51,575 nucleotides of DNA from Sedimentisphaerales bacterium (GCA_016930635.1 JAFGGI010000014.1:1-51575), one strand, 5' to 3'; positions 15,657 through 24,852 are shown, counted from the stretch's first letter. Notes: a model not told the origin generated them from the sequence alone. Made by a program: numbers and translations.

Positions 15657-16855
15657 GAAGCCGCCGCAGAAATACCGGTTATGCCCTGGTTGGCACTATG
15701 ATATTTCTTCTTATCGCGATGATGATGTGGCTGAGTGTCACCAGGCAGATAGGCACACATCTTCGTATTGAGAAGAACAGTCAATCATTGCAATCATATA
15801 ATGATACTATACTTCGTGCACTTTCGTGGGGATTGGCACTTTTAGAGACCGGTGAACCGCCAAGTAATCCCTATTCCTGCAGGATGATGGTAGGCAGGAC
15901 TGGTTTAGATATATGTGTGGTAGAATTTCGAAGAACTGCCAACCTTCGCTACAGGCTAACTGCAAGACCGGCAGTTGGCGGAGATGAATCTTTACCCATC
16001 GCACCGTACAGCTTTATGGAACTTCCCGAACAGGCTACGGATCCCGACCCGCCTCACAGAGCTTCCGGTGTAAGTATAATGCCTATGCTTAGCTGGACCG
16101 CCGGCGACGGTGCTACATCACATGATATCTATTTTGGAGATGCGAATCCTCCGACGTTCCAGGGCAATCAGATAGGCACAACTTTTGACCCTGGTGCTCT
16201 TTCGCAGCTTACAAGATACTATTGGCGTATTGATGAGAGAAATGCTGCCGGCGTGACTACGGGTACCGTCTGGAGATTCAGGACTGGAACAGGTGTTCCG
16301 CCTCCGGGCCAGGCATCAAATCCGGATCCGCCTGATACTTCAACAGGTATAAGCCAGACGCCTCTGCTCAGCTGGACGGCCGGCTCTGATGCTACGTCGC
16401 ACGATGTATATTTTGGAGATACGAATCCGCCTGCGTTTCAGAACAATCAGTCAGTTGTAACTTTTAATCCGGGTACACTTGCGTCAAGTACCACTTATTA
16501 CTGGCGTATTGATGAAATAAATGCTACCGCCACGACTACAGGCGTAGTTTGGAGTTTCACAACCGGTGCATCAGCTCCAACACCTCCAGGTCAGGCAACG
16601 AGTCCGAATCCGGGTGATGGCGATAGGGGAGTAAGCCGAAGCACTCAGCTTAGCTGGACTGCCGGGTCGGGTGCCACATCGCATGATGTCTATTTTGGAA
16701 CCTCAAGTCCGGGAATATTTCGTGGTAATCAGGCAGGTACGACTTTTGACCCTGGATACCTTGCGAGACGTACGTGGTATTACTGGCGTATCGATGAGGT
16801 AAATGGCAGCGGTACGACTACAGGAACTGTCTGGAGATTCAGGACCGGCAATTAA
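15653..16855 (+). CDS. GspK/PilX-like pseudopilin carrying three FN3-type domains
   Basis: 400 residues from ATG 15653, chosen because of the ATGA overlap; an ATG at 15641 is also in frame. The N-terminus RRRNTG precedes YALVGTMIFLLIAMMMW, with Gly at -1 but no Glu at +5, as in GspK/PilX tip proteins. The globular GspK-like part is short (to about residue 120). Three tandem ~90-100-residue repeats follow, each with LSWTAG, GATSHDxYFG or DATSHDVYFG, TTFDPG, YYWRIDE and TGTVWRFRTG. These are FN3-like domains common in Planctomycetes surface and carbohydrate-active proteins (family knowledge). They may expose a binding module at the pseudopilus tip. Confidence 0.8.
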   Translation: MRSRRRNTGYALVGTMIFLLIAMMMWLSVTRQIGTHLRIEKNSQSLQSYNDTILRALSWGLALLETGEPPSNPYSCRMMVGRTGLDICVVEFRRTANLRYRLTARPAVGGDESLPIAPYSFMELPEQATDPDPPHRASGVSIMPMLSWTAGDGATSHDIYFGDANPPTFQGNQIGTTFDPGALSQLTRYYWRIDERNAAGVTTGTVWRFRTGTGVPPPGQASNPDPPDTSTGISQTPLLSWTAGSDATSHDVYFGDTNPPAFQNNQSVVTFNPGTLASSTTYYWRIDEINATATTTGVVWSFTTGASAPTPPGQATSPNPGDGDRGVSRSTQLSWTAGSGATSHDVYFGTSSPGIFRGNQAGTTFDPGYLARRTWYYWRIDEVNGSGTTTGTVWRFRTGN

Positions 16856-16875
16856 TTAAGCCGTAAGCTTAATTA
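16853..16875. terminator. Bidirectional hairpin between convergent genes
   Basis: A perfect 9-bp stem TAATTAAGC/GCTTAATTA with a 5-base loop. It overlaps both stop codons of the convergent pseudopilin and hydrolase genes. There is no long T run on either side, so its strength as a terminator is uncertain. Confidence 0.4.
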
Positions 16876-18225
16876 CCGGCATCTTGCGTCATATTGACCC
16901 TGGCTTATACGCCAATGGCCGGCCTGCTGCTTCATTTTTCCGAAGTCGAACAGGTCCAGAATGTTCTGGAAATAGTCATGCTCGAGACCGGGACCCATAT
17001 ATTCTTTCGGCTCTGGCGGTGTCAGCCACAGCATTTTGGGTTCCTCTGCTCTTGCGAAAAGCTCTATAGCCTGGAGGCGATTTGTCTTATTGTTTCGTAA
17101 ACTCCCGGTAATCAGAACAGGGCAGGGACTTATCTGAGAAACCTTTTTATAGAGACTCTCTGTGTCCCATGTAGCCTGGCCGATATCAGCAGAGACTATG
17201 AATTGAGTTGTCTTTAATAAAGGTTCTTTGATCCAGCCCGGCAAATGATTAGCAATCCACACAGGCAGAGCAACTTTGTATCCTGACGGATTATCGATTA
17301 CGACGCCTGTGAAACGCTCTTCTACAGCCGATGCGGCAATAAGAGCAGATGCTCCTTCGTTGACGCCGAGAGCGAAAATATATTTGCTCGATTCTGCCTG
17401 ATTGTTTTTAAGATAATCAACTGCTCCGAGAATATCATCAGTTTCCCTGATTCCGAAGCTGTATTTGTGTCCGCTGCTGCCTCCGTTGCCTCGCAAATCA
17501 AGCAGAAGCACGTTATAATTGCTGCTGTTGAGAATTCTTACGTGCGGTATAAACAGGGTCTTCGTTGGGCACCGGCCGGGAACGATTATGACCGTCGAAT
17601 CCGACACATGAGTCGTAGAGGGAATAAACCATCCGTTGAGCTTAGCTCCGTCTTTGGCATTGAAGCTGACCTGCCGGTACTCAATATCAGGCAGTATATC
17701 TTTATCAAGAGTATCTGAGAATTTTACCCAGTGAGTTGTAAAGATAGCCATCAGGTAAGGAGTTACCACAAAGACAACAAAAGCATAACGAAAACCTGTT
17801 CTTGTGACCTTTTTCGCAGTTATACCGGTTCTCTGATTCTTTATTCTCAAAGCAGCTGTAGTTATCGTAGTTATGAACCTGTCTGTCATCCACAAGATAG
17901 CATAAACAGACAGCAGAAAATATACTGCGATAGGCAGTTCACGCCAACTGACCTGCATTTGAGGTATGGCTTTTGAAAACGCAATTAAATAACCTGCCAC
18001 CATAAAAGTGATTATTGCCAGGACGATGCAGTAATAGAAAGCTATCTTACGGGCAAACGGCGGCTGGAATATCAGCAGATACGATATAAATAACGGAAGC
18101 GACGAAAAGTGAACCAGATCAATGATTGAATTCAGACCTATCAGATATGTGCCTATCAAAGGCCAGAGTATCATAGACAAAATGAAATAAACATAACGAA
18201 GTGCTCTGACTTTAGATAGCTGCAT
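16873..18225 (-). CDS. Membrane-anchored alpha/beta-hydrolase homologue lacking the Ser nucleophile
   Basis: 450 residues. Four hydrophobic segments lie in the first 120 residues and a fifth at about 146-164, then an alpha/beta-hydrolase fold: VIIVPGRCPTK, NVLLLDLRGNGGSSG, DDILGAVDYL. The nucleophile elbow reads GVNEG (287-291), with Asn where Ser is expected. The usual acid strand reads VLITGSLRNNKT, without a clear Asp. A late His is present (LEHDYF). The protein is therefore probably a non-catalytic or altered hydrolase. It is convergent with the secretion operon and is not obviously part of it. Confidence 0.7.
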   Translation of the reverse strand: MQLSKVRALRYVYFILSMILWPLIGTYLIGLNSIIDLVHFSSLPLFISYLLIFQPPFARKIAFYYCIVLAIITFMVAGYLIAFSKAIPQMQVSWRELPIAVYFLLSVYAILWMTDRFITTITTAALRIKNQRTGITAKKVTRTGFRYAFVVFVVTPYLMAIFTTHWVKFSDTLDKDILPDIEYRQVSFNAKDGAKLNGWFIPSTTHVSDSTVIIVPGRCPTKTLFIPHVRILNSSNYNVLLLDLRGNGGSSGHKYSFGIRETDDILGAVDYLKNNQAESSKYIFALGVNEGASALIAASAVEERFTGVVIDNPSGYKVALPVWIANHLPGWIKEPLLKTTQFIVSADIGQATWDTESLYKKVSQISPCPVLITGSLRNNKTNRLQAIELFARAEEPKMLWLTPPEPKEYMGPGLEHDYFQNILDLFDFGKMKQQAGHWRISQGQYDARCR

Positions 18226-18626
18226 TTAGACCCCCAAATAATCTGAACCAAAATAGTTTCAATGAAAACCTGCTCCAGGTACCCCCAACGGCAGATGAGA
18301 TTTCCAACTGTTAACGCATTATACAAAAAATTCGGCTTTTTTTAAAGAATAAAGGGTAAATCAGAGCATAGAAAAGCCAAAAGAGTGCTAATTGAGTCTT
18401 AATGAGCTTAATTATAGGGCGTAAGCCGAAAATTTTTACCCCTTAATATTGCCGTTTATTCGGTTTTATTGGCTTAAGGAGCCATTATTTTGTGACGATA
18501 AAACAGTAAGGGCATAGACGCCCTAAGTCTATTATATGGCGATAGATAGGTGATGAAATTCAAGGTTTTATTTATGGAAATAAGTCATAAACAAAATGAA
18601 AATTGGTTTATTGAGGGGTGACCAGA
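18226..18626. other. Intergenic region between divergent genes
   Basis: About 400 bases separate the hydrolase gene from the signalling operon. A small hairpin AGGGCATAGACGCCCT lies near 18509. The 5' region of the signalling operon, and presumably its promoter, is here. I found no convincing promoter pair or riboswitch core. Confidence 0.4.
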
Positions 18627-19043
18627 ATGCTGGACTCAATATTCAGAAAAAAGAAAGAGCAAACGAAAGTTCTTGTTGTTGATGATGGGCCGAACATGCT
18701 TCATGTTTTAACCAAGTTTCTTCAACGGCAGGGACATGATGTTATTGTTGCTGCCAACGGGAAAGAAGGGCTGGAAAAAGCTATTGCCGAAGAACCTGAT
18801 ATTATACTTCTGGATTTAACAATGCCGATCATGGACGGCAAACAGGTGCTCAGGCATATCAGGAATCACTCGGTCATAAAGGATACACCTGTAATAATGC
18901 TTACAGCGCATTCTGAGCCGGAGCATGTAAACGCTATCGCTGAACACGAAATCACGGATTATATTACCAAGCCGTTTGACTATGAGTATCTGTTGCAAAA
19001 GATCAATGAGGCTTTAGAAGATAGACGCAAACAAAGAGTGTAG
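18627..19043 (+). CDS. Single-domain response regulator (CheY-like)
   Basis: 138 residues. ATG 18627 is preferred because GAGGGG precedes it; GTG 18618 is in frame. The receiver domain has the acidic pair in VLVVDDGPNM, phospho-acceptor Asp in IILLDLTMPIMDG, Thr in VIMLTAHSE and Lys in DYITKPFDYEYL, so it looks functional. There is no output domain. It is followed after one base by a receiver-histidine kinase, so it is probably a phosphorylation target or shuttle in that relay. The signal sensed cannot be read from the sequence. Confidence 0.92.
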   Translation: MLDSIFRKKKEQTKVLVVDDGPNMLHVLTKFLQRQGHDVIVAANGKEGLEKAIAEEPDIILLDLTMPIMDGKQVLRHIRNHSVIKDTPVIMLTAHSEPEHVNAIAEHEITDYITKPFDYEYLLQKINEALEDRRKQRV

Positions 19044-19044
19044 A

Positions 19045-20211
19045 ATGGATAAAAATGAGATAAAAATTCTGCTGGTAGAAGATGACAAAGGCGACTTGCT
19101 GTTGACCAAAAAGGCCTTGAATAACTGCCCTCAGCTTGTCAACTTTATCATGGATTCAGCAGGGTCTTTGTCGGAAACAATTAAATGCCTCAATAGCGAT
19201 AAAGAGTATGATGTTATATTGCTTGATATGGGACTTCCTGATAGTAATGGACTTGAAACAGTCCGGAGGGTTTGCGAAGCGACGGATATTCCTATTGTGG
19301 TATTAACCGGTTTGGGCGACGAGGAAATAGGTCTCTCGGCCATCAAAACCGGTGCCGAAGACTATCTAACTAAAGATATGCCGCTGAACAAGTTTCTGGT
19401 TCGAACAATTCGTTACGTACTGGAACGTAAGCGAGTTGAAGAGGAACTCAAAGCTGCTCATATCCGCCTGGTTCGCAGTGAGAAGCTTGCAACTGTAGGA
19501 CAATTAGCTTCGACAGTTGCTCATGAGCTCAGAAATCCGCTGGCGGTAATAAAGAATGCTACTTATCTTCTGAACATGGAAGAAAAGATCAAAACCGAAC
19601 CGGACATCAGGGAAAATATAGATATCATTTCCGAAGAAACGAACAATGCAGATAAAATTATCAGTGACCTTTTACAGTTCAGCAGAGTAAAAGAGCCTAC
19701 TCTCAGGGTGACCGGTATTAATAAGATTGTCGAGAGAGTATTGAAAAAAGTAAAGGTTCCATCGAAAGTTAAAATAACCACAAAACTGCATAATGATCTT
19801 CCGGACATAGAGATGGATTCGCTGCAAATCGAGCAGGTCCTTTGTAACATCGTTTCAAATGGTATCCAGGCTATGGACTATGGCGGAGAGATGATAATAG
19901 AAACTGCTATAGAAGATAATTATGTAATAGTTTCTGTTGCTGATACAGGATGCGGTATTTCTAAAGAGAATCTCAAAAAGGTATTTGAGCCGCTTTTCTC
20001 TACAAAGGCCAAGGGTACAGGCCTGGGACTTCCTGTCTGTGCGATGCTGATTGACAAACATTATGGCCAAATTAATATTCAGAGCCAGTTGGATAAAGGA
20101 ACAACGTTTATTGTTAAGTTGCCTATTGATAAAAATACTGAAAATCTTGAAAAAACCTCAGATAACCCTGCGGCAGAATCTGCAGCGGCCGCGATTACGA
20201 AAGGAGAATAA
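19045..20211 (+). CDS. Receiver-histidine kinase hybrid (REC-HisKA-HATPase)
   Basis: 388 residues. An N-terminal receiver (about 5-125) has KILLVEDDKGD, VILLDMGLPDSNG and YLTKDMP. A short coiled linker leads to the HisKA domain with VGQLASTVAHELRNPLAVIK (the phosphorylated His in AHELRNP). The ATPase domain follows with the N box (NIVSNGIQAM), G1 (VADTGCGIS), F box (FEPLFSTKAKG) and G2 (GTGLGLPVC). There is no membrane or sensor domain, so input probably arrives through the receiver. The Ala-rich tail is non-catalytic. It is cytoplasmic and is the central kinase of the three-gene operon. Confidence 0.93.
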   Translation: MDKNEIKILLVEDDKGDLLLTKKALNNCPQLVNFIMDSAGSLSETIKCLNSDKEYDVILLDMGLPDSNGLETVRRVCEATDIPIVVLTGLGDEEIGLSAIKTGAEDYLTKDMPLNKFLVRTIRYVLERKRVEEELKAAHIRLVRSEKLATVGQLASTVAHELRNPLAVIKNATYLLNMEEKIKTEPDIRENIDIISEETNNADKIISDLLQFSRVKEPTLRVTGINKIVERVLKKVKVPSKVKITTKLHNDLPDIEMDSLQIEQVLCNIVSNGIQAMDYGGEMIIETAIEDNYVIVSVADTGCGISKENLKKVFEPLFSTKAKGTGLGLPVCAMLIDKHYGQINIQSQLDKGTTFIVKLPIDKNTENLEKTSDNPAAESAAAAITKGE

Positions 20212-20216
20212 TAGAA

Positions 20217-20978
20217 ATGGAAGAAAAAACAAGCATATTGATTGTGGATGATGAGGCAGGCCTTTGCAAAACCCTGGCAAAAATCTTGGACAAAAAAGGT
20301 TATGAAACGGCTACAGCAGAAAGTGGTTTTGAGGCTTTAGACATGATCAAGGAACGAGCGTTTGACATTGCGCTCATAGATATCAAGATGCCCGTTATGA
20401 ACGGTGTGGAGACCAGCAAAAAGATAAAGGAAATAAGGCCTGGTACTATCACGATCCTGATAACTGCATTTACAGTAGATGATCTTATCCAGGAAGGAAT
20501 AGATGAAGGAGCTTATGCTGTGCTGCACAAGCCTCTTGATATAGATGTGCTTGTCGGCTCTATTGAAAATGCGAAGGAAAACGAGCCTTTATTGACTATA
20601 GTCGATGACGACCCCGGCATCTGCAGGATTATGAAGGATATTCTCAACAGGAAGGGATTTAACGTAACTACCTGTAAGACAGGAGCCGAGGCTATTAACG
20701 CAACAAGGGAAAGACCCGGCGACATACTCTTCATTGATATGAAGATGCCTGCTCTCAACGGTCTGGAAACATATATGGAGATTAAACGCATCAATCCAAA
20801 CGCAAAAGCCGTTCTAATGACGGCCTACAGGCAGGAAATGGAAGACCTGGTGGAAAATGCATTGGAAGAGGGTGTATATACCTGCCTCTACAAACCTTTT
20901 GATATGGATGAGGTTATTAAGCTGATCGGAGAGGTCTCTAAAAAGGTACGCAATAAGCCTGTCGAAAACGCAAAATAA
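20217..20978 (+). CDS. Tandem double receiver protein (REC-REC)
   Basis: 253 residues with two receiver domains. The first has ILIVDDEAGL, IALIDIKMPVMNG and LHKPLDID. The second has LTIVDDDPGI, ILFIDMKMPALNG and LYKPFDMDE. Phospho-acceptor Asp and conserved Lys are present in both. No DNA-binding or enzymatic output is attached. An AAGGAGAATAATAGAA ribosome site precedes the ATG, overlapping the kinase 3' end. It probably integrates or stores phosphoryl groups from the kinase. The operon ends here. Confidence 0.92.
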   Translation: MEEKTSILIVDDEAGLCKTLAKILDKKGYETATAESGFEALDMIKERAFDIALIDIKMPVMNGVETSKKIKEIRPGTITILITAFTVDDLIQEGIDEGAYAVLHKPLDIDVLVGSIENAKENEPLLTIVDDDPGICRIMKDILNRKGFNVTTCKTGAEAINATRERPGDILFIDMKMPALNGLETYMEIKRINPNAKAVLMTAYRQEMEDLVENALEEGVYTCLYKPFDMDEVIKLIGEVSKKVRNKPVENAK

Positions 20979-21247
20979 TAAATATACAATAAGAGCGAGA
21001 CCCTGAGGAAAGTATTTACAGAGGAGATGCCCTGCGGTATCGGCAGAATCTAATCTTCCAGGATAAAAGCTGCAAACTATTTCTATTTCAACAGCCGGCT
21101 ATATAGGCACATCTCAAACCACTCATAACTGAAAGCCTCTAAATCAATTTATAGCAAGTTATTGCCTTTTAGATGGAGAATATCAGAAGGTATCAAACAA
21201 ATATGAATAGGAAAACACCGTTAGTGATAAAAAACCCCCGATTACAA

Positions 21248-21320
<73 letters not shown>

Positions 21321-21433
21321 GTAAGGTAAAAGTTCGGATAATTTATCGTCAAAAGCCCGCTATTGCAAGGAAATTAAAGGTAGAGATTTATTAACGGCTG
21401 AAGTTGTGATTTTATCTATTTTACAACGTGTTT

Positions 21434-22627
21434 TTACTGAATTTCGAGGGCTATCAGACTGATATCGTCTTTTTCTTCCATCTCTGCGGATTGTTTAACG
21501 AGTGTTTCAAATTTAGAAACAAGCTGTTTGACCGGCAGGGTGGTAAATGATTTAAATTCCGTCTCGAAATGAAGAGCCTCTTTGTTCAGTTTTGTGCCCA
21601 TAAACGGCTCGGCACCGTCGGAATATACGATAAGTTTGTCGCCGCTTTGAAGCTGGACAGAACCCTGTTCGAATTGGGCGTCTTCAAATATGCCGAGCAA
21701 TGAACCGGTTGTCTGAAGAGGAGTCGGTGCATTGGTGCCGTTTATCAATATCGGATATGGATGACCAGCCCGGCAGTACTCAAGCATCAGTGTCTCAGTA
21801 TTGAGCAAAAAGTAACAGCAGGTGGCGAACTGACATCCCTTAAGATGCTGAGAAAACATCTTCTGATTTAGATTCTGTATAACTTCAAGCGGTGAGAATA
21901 TCTTATACGCATTGCCTGTAGTTTGACGCATCTGAATAGACTGTTTGAGGAACATGGTCAGTAGAGCAGCAGGCATTGAGTGTCCTACAGCATCGGCAAG
22001 GTAGAATCCTATATGTTTCTCATCAATACGGGTTATATCGTAAATATCCCCGGAAACCCAGTCGGCAGGCATAAAGGTAACTGCCCACTTAAATTTATCA
22101 CTGTTAGGCAGATCCTGTGGTAGAAAATCTTTCTGAACGGCTCCTGCCATTTTTAGCTGGTTTTCGAGCTGCTGAGCGTGATTATTTTGAGCAGCGATAC
22201 TTTTCTGGTTTTCAAGTTCGACAATACGCTTGCGATAAATATTGCTTATCTTTATTACAGATATGATCTGATTAACGGATTGTTTCTCAATAATGTTGAG
22301 CATCTTGAAATAACCCGTATTAATATTGCCTGTGTTGCCGTAGAGTACTGTGGGAATATTTTTATTATCGAGCATTTCAATTATCTCAAGCATCTGTTCG
22401 GCGTCCAGAAAGCCGTTTGTAGATTCGGTATCTATTATAGCTGTACCGACATTTTCAAGATCAAGCTCTTTTGAAAGAAATGTATTAAAGTGCATGCTCT
22501 GCCAGGTGAACTTGTTATTCTCAAGGGCATTTTGAATTTCTGAGGGAGTCATTTCACCGGCACAGATAATCAGGGCATCAGTGAAGCCCGTTTTGGTTTC
22601 TTCTGGTTGTGTAATAATTTTAGACAT
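21434..22627 (-). CDS. SpoIIE/RsbU-type serine phosphatase with degenerate N-terminal domain
   Basis: 397 residues. Residues about 15-125 resemble a receiver-like fold but lack the canonical acidic triad. A coiled coil follows (about 130-160, ENQKSIAAQNNHAQQLENQL). The PP2C-type SpoIIE domain starts KMAGAVQKDFLPQDLP, then FMPADWVSGDIYDI, FYLADAVGHSMPAALLTMFL, CRAGHPYPILING, LIVYSDGAEP and KDDISLIALEI. Metal-binding Asp residues (SGDIYD, LADAVGH, KDDISL) are present. Such proteins dephosphorylate anti-sigma antagonists in partner-switch pathways (family knowledge). No antagonist or anti-sigma gene lies beside it, so its partner is elsewhere. Confidence 0.9.
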   Translation of the reverse strand: MSKIITQPEETKTGFTDALIICAGEMTPSEIQNALENNKFTWQSMHFNTFLSKELDLENVGTAIIDTESTNGFLDAEQMLEIIEMLDNKNIPTVLYGNTGNINTGYFKMLNIIEKQSVNQIISVIKISNIYRKRIVELENQKSIAAQNNHAQQLENQLKMAGAVQKDFLPQDLPNSDKFKWAVTFMPADWVSGDIYDITRIDEKHIGFYLADAVGHSMPAALLTMFLKQSIQMRQTTGNAYKIFSPLEVIQNLNQKMFSQHLKGCQFATCCYFLLNTETLMLEYCRAGHPYPILINGTNAPTPLQTTGSLLGIFEDAQFEQGSVQLQSGDKLIVYSDGAEPFMGTKLNKEALHFETEFKSFTTLPVKQLVSKFETLVKQSAEMEEKDDISLIALEIQ

Positions 22628-22767
22628 TTTTACAGCTAATTTACCTAATTCAACATACCTTTATTTCGGCTATTTTGGGCCCTGACTTAGGCTGCTATCT
22701 TTTTATTGACAATTTTGACAAAAAATTTTAGCCTATTATCGGTCTTGGAAATTTTTAAGGAGGTTAT

Positions 22768-23022
22768 ATGATGGCTTGTGGAGTTGAACCGGCTTGCCTG
22801 ATGGCAGCACCGATAATAATTGTAGTTCTCGCATTTGTCGGCCTGTTTTTCAGTGTGATGCTTTTCGTACATATCTTTCTATGGTGGCGGGTTTTTTCAA
22901 AGGCTGGTTACAGCGGTGCTTTCGCTCTGCTTATTCTTGCGCCTTTCGGCCCGATGATAATGCTTTGTATACTGGCATTTTCACAATGGCCGATAAGTAA
23001 ATTACCCCCGCAGCAGGCATAG
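22768..23022 (+). CDS. Small two-helix membrane protein, unknown function
   Basis: 84 residues with a strong AAGGAGG ribosome site at good distance. Two hydrophobic segments span about 13-40 and 50-68, with a short basic loop (WWRVFSKAGYSG) between them. The tail PISKLPPQQA is soluble. The WRVFxKAGYSGxxALL pattern recalls small uncharacterised inner-membrane proteins in which a similar loop links two helices. It is divergent from the phosphatase and convergent with yggS. Function is not recognised. Confidence 0.65.
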   Translation: MMACGVEPACLMAAPIIIVVLAFVGLFFSVMLFVHIFLWWRVFSKAGYSGAFALLILAPFGPMIMLCILAFSQWPISKLPPQQA

Positions 23023-23024
23023 GA

Positions 23025-23756
23025 TCAGGCAAATATTGCTGAGCCGATTCGCAGTATCGTAGCTCCGTATTCGATTGCGATTTCGTAATCCTGGCTCATA
23101 CCCATACTAAGATGCCTGAAATCCGCACCTGCGATTTTTTCTCCTCTGATCTCATCGAACAGTTCCTTTGCCCGACTGAAAGAGGCCTTTATAACATCTT
23201 CCTTCAGCGTCAATGGTGCCATAGTCATAAGGCCTGCAAGCCTGATATTCGGCATTGTTGCTACCTGTTCTGCGAGATGAAGGGCGGCACCCACCGGCAC
23301 GCCGTATTTTTGGGGCTCTTTGGAACAGTTGACCTGTATAAGAATCTGAGGTTCTATATCAAGTTTGACAGCATTTTTGCTGATCTCCTCTGCCAGTCTT
23401 AATGTATCAACGGAGTGTATAAATTCTGAGATTTGCAGAGTCTGACGAACCTTGTTTCTCTGCAGATGTCCTATCATATGCCAGTTGATTGTCGAATTTC
23501 CCTCGTCGTCCGTATATCTTTCCTTTATAAGATCAGCTAAATCGTCGGTTACAACTTTAAGGTGCTGGACCCTGTTTTCTCCGAGCTGCCTGCAGCCGAG
23601 TTGGATAACTTGTTTTATAGCATCAATATTTGCTGATTTTGTAACAACAACGAGAGTTATTTCTGAAGTATCCCGCCTGGCCTTGTCGCAGGCTTTTTGT
23701 ATATTGGCTTTAACCTTTTCGAGATTTTCAGCGATTTTATCCACTATAGCTTTCAT
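23025..23756 (-). CDS. yggS: YggS-family PLP homeostasis protein
   Basis: 243 residues, the normal length. Signature features are LVVVTKSA with the PLP lysine at residue 40, LGENRVQH, NWHMIGHLQRNKV, LIQVNCSKEPQKYG, RLAGLMTMAP and FRHLSMGMSQDYEIAIEYGA. It binds pyridoxal phosphate and helps balance vitamin B6 pools; no enzymatic reaction is established for the family. The ATG follows the top6A stop after one base (TAAGATG), so the two are probably co-translated. This link is not expected from known function. Confidence 0.95.
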   Translation of the reverse strand: MKAIVDKIAENLEKVKANIQKACDKARRDTSEITLVVVTKSANIDAIKQVIQLGCRQLGENRVQHLKVVTDDLADLIKERYTDDEGNSTINWHMIGHLQRNKVRQTLQISEFIHSVDTLRLAEEISKNAVKLDIEPQILIQVNCSKEPQKYGVPVGAALHLAEQVATMPNIRLAGLMTMAPLTLKEDVIKASFSRAKELFDEIRGEKIAGADFRHLSMGMSQDYEIAIEYGATILRIGSAIFA

Positions 23757-23757
23757 C

Positions 23758-24852
23758 TTATGGCAAAAACTGTGCTGTTTTCTTCAGTTTTCTCGGCAGA
23801 TAATTGTTAACGACGAAATCAAGACCATGTTTTGCAAAGGCCTGCTGTTCGACACGCACACCCATTTTTAGCATCTGGTTTATCGCAGCCTGCCAGGGCT
23901 TATGGTGCTTGACAAATGGGTCATTTTTCAGCGCATCTTTTGCACGTTTGATATCAACATCTTTTAAAGGATGTGTAGGCAGCTTATAATCAATGATATC
24001 CTGCGGTGTTACGCCCAGAAATCTTACCTTGGGTACACAGAAATACTCATTAAGATGTGCCGCATTTCCTGAGCCGACCTTTAAAGTTCGATATATATTG
24101 AAATAGCCATAAGGGTCACCATCGACGAAAGCATAAACGGGGATTTTCAGTTTATCCGATAACCTCCTGATAAACCTCCTGCATGCTCTCGTAGGCACAC
24201 CGCCCATGCTGATAAGAATACAATTGTTTTTATCCCAGTAGTCATACTTGACCAGCCTCTGGAACATACCTGCGGTTTCGATAGCAAGGATAAACTTGGC
24301 TTTGCTTGAAAATTGCAGATTCTCAACATCGATTGGTATTGAATACGCGCCGGAGCCGAATTTGGTACAGTCAATTTTTAATCTTTTCCCTTTTGAGTCG
24401 GTATCGATAACGATCAGCCTGCCTGCTATGTCTCCGCCTTTTTCTTCCGGTATGAATTTAAGCTGTTCTCTGTTTACCCCGAACATTGCCTCGACATCGT
24501 CCATGATAGTGTCCGATTCAGGCTGTTCAGCGAATCCTGCCTTGCCCCAGTTCTTGGAAATGTAATAAGCCTCTCTTTTGGTGGCCATGTCGTCTGTATC
24601 AATGAGTTCCTTCGACAGCGACATCATTTTCAGTGTCTGGGCAAACGTTTTTACGGTGCCGACAGTGAGCGTTCTTACCTTATTTTTGCCGGTCATCTGG
24701 AAATATCCGCTCTTGGGAGAGTATTTAACATTGCTAAGCGAACGGACAGGGGTTGACATAGTCGGCTTGTGCTTCTTTAAGATCTTTTGTTGTATAGTTT
24801 TAGCGGTATCTTTAATTTTATCGGATACCGCTGGACTGCTCCGTTTGGCCAT
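23758..24852 (-). CDS. DNA topoisomerase VI subunit A (Spo11-like)
   Basis: 364 residues, close to archaeal subunit A. The winged-helix part carries TKREAYYISKNW with the catalytic Tyr at 96 or 97. The Toprim domain has FILAIETAGMF (Glu192) and VYAFVDGDPYGYFNIYRTLK (Asp244, Asp246), then GSGNAAHLNEY. In archaea A cuts DNA and pairs with ATPase subunit B, usually encoded next to it. Here no B gene is present on either side; the upstream 470 bases are non-coding and then come yjbQ and argS. Subunit B may be elsewhere, or A may act alone. All catalytic residues look intact. Confidence 0.9.
   Translation of the reverse strand: MAKRSSPAVSDKIKDTAKTIQQKILKKHKPTMSTPVRSLSNVKYSPKSGYFQMTGKNKVRTLTVGTVKTFAQTLKMMSLSKELIDTDDMATKREAYYISKNWGKAGFAEQPESDTIMDDVEAMFGVNREQLKFIPEEKGGDIAGRLIVIDTDSKGKRLKIDCTKFGSGAYSIPIDVENLQFSSKAKFILAIETAGMFQRLVKYDYWDKNNCILISMGGVPTRACRRFIRRLSDKLKIPVYAFVDGDPYGYFNIYRTLKVGSGNAAHLNEYFCVPKVRFLGVTPQDIIDYKLPTHPLKDVDIKRAKDALKNDPFVKHHKPWQAAINQMLKMGVRVEQQAFAKHGLDFVVNNYLPRKLKKTAQFLP

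Noticed and set aside
18480-18580. Possible c-di-GMP riboswitch before the signalling operon
   Set aside because: A small hairpin and GACG are present, but the conserved GCAAA cores and the receptor layout are not.
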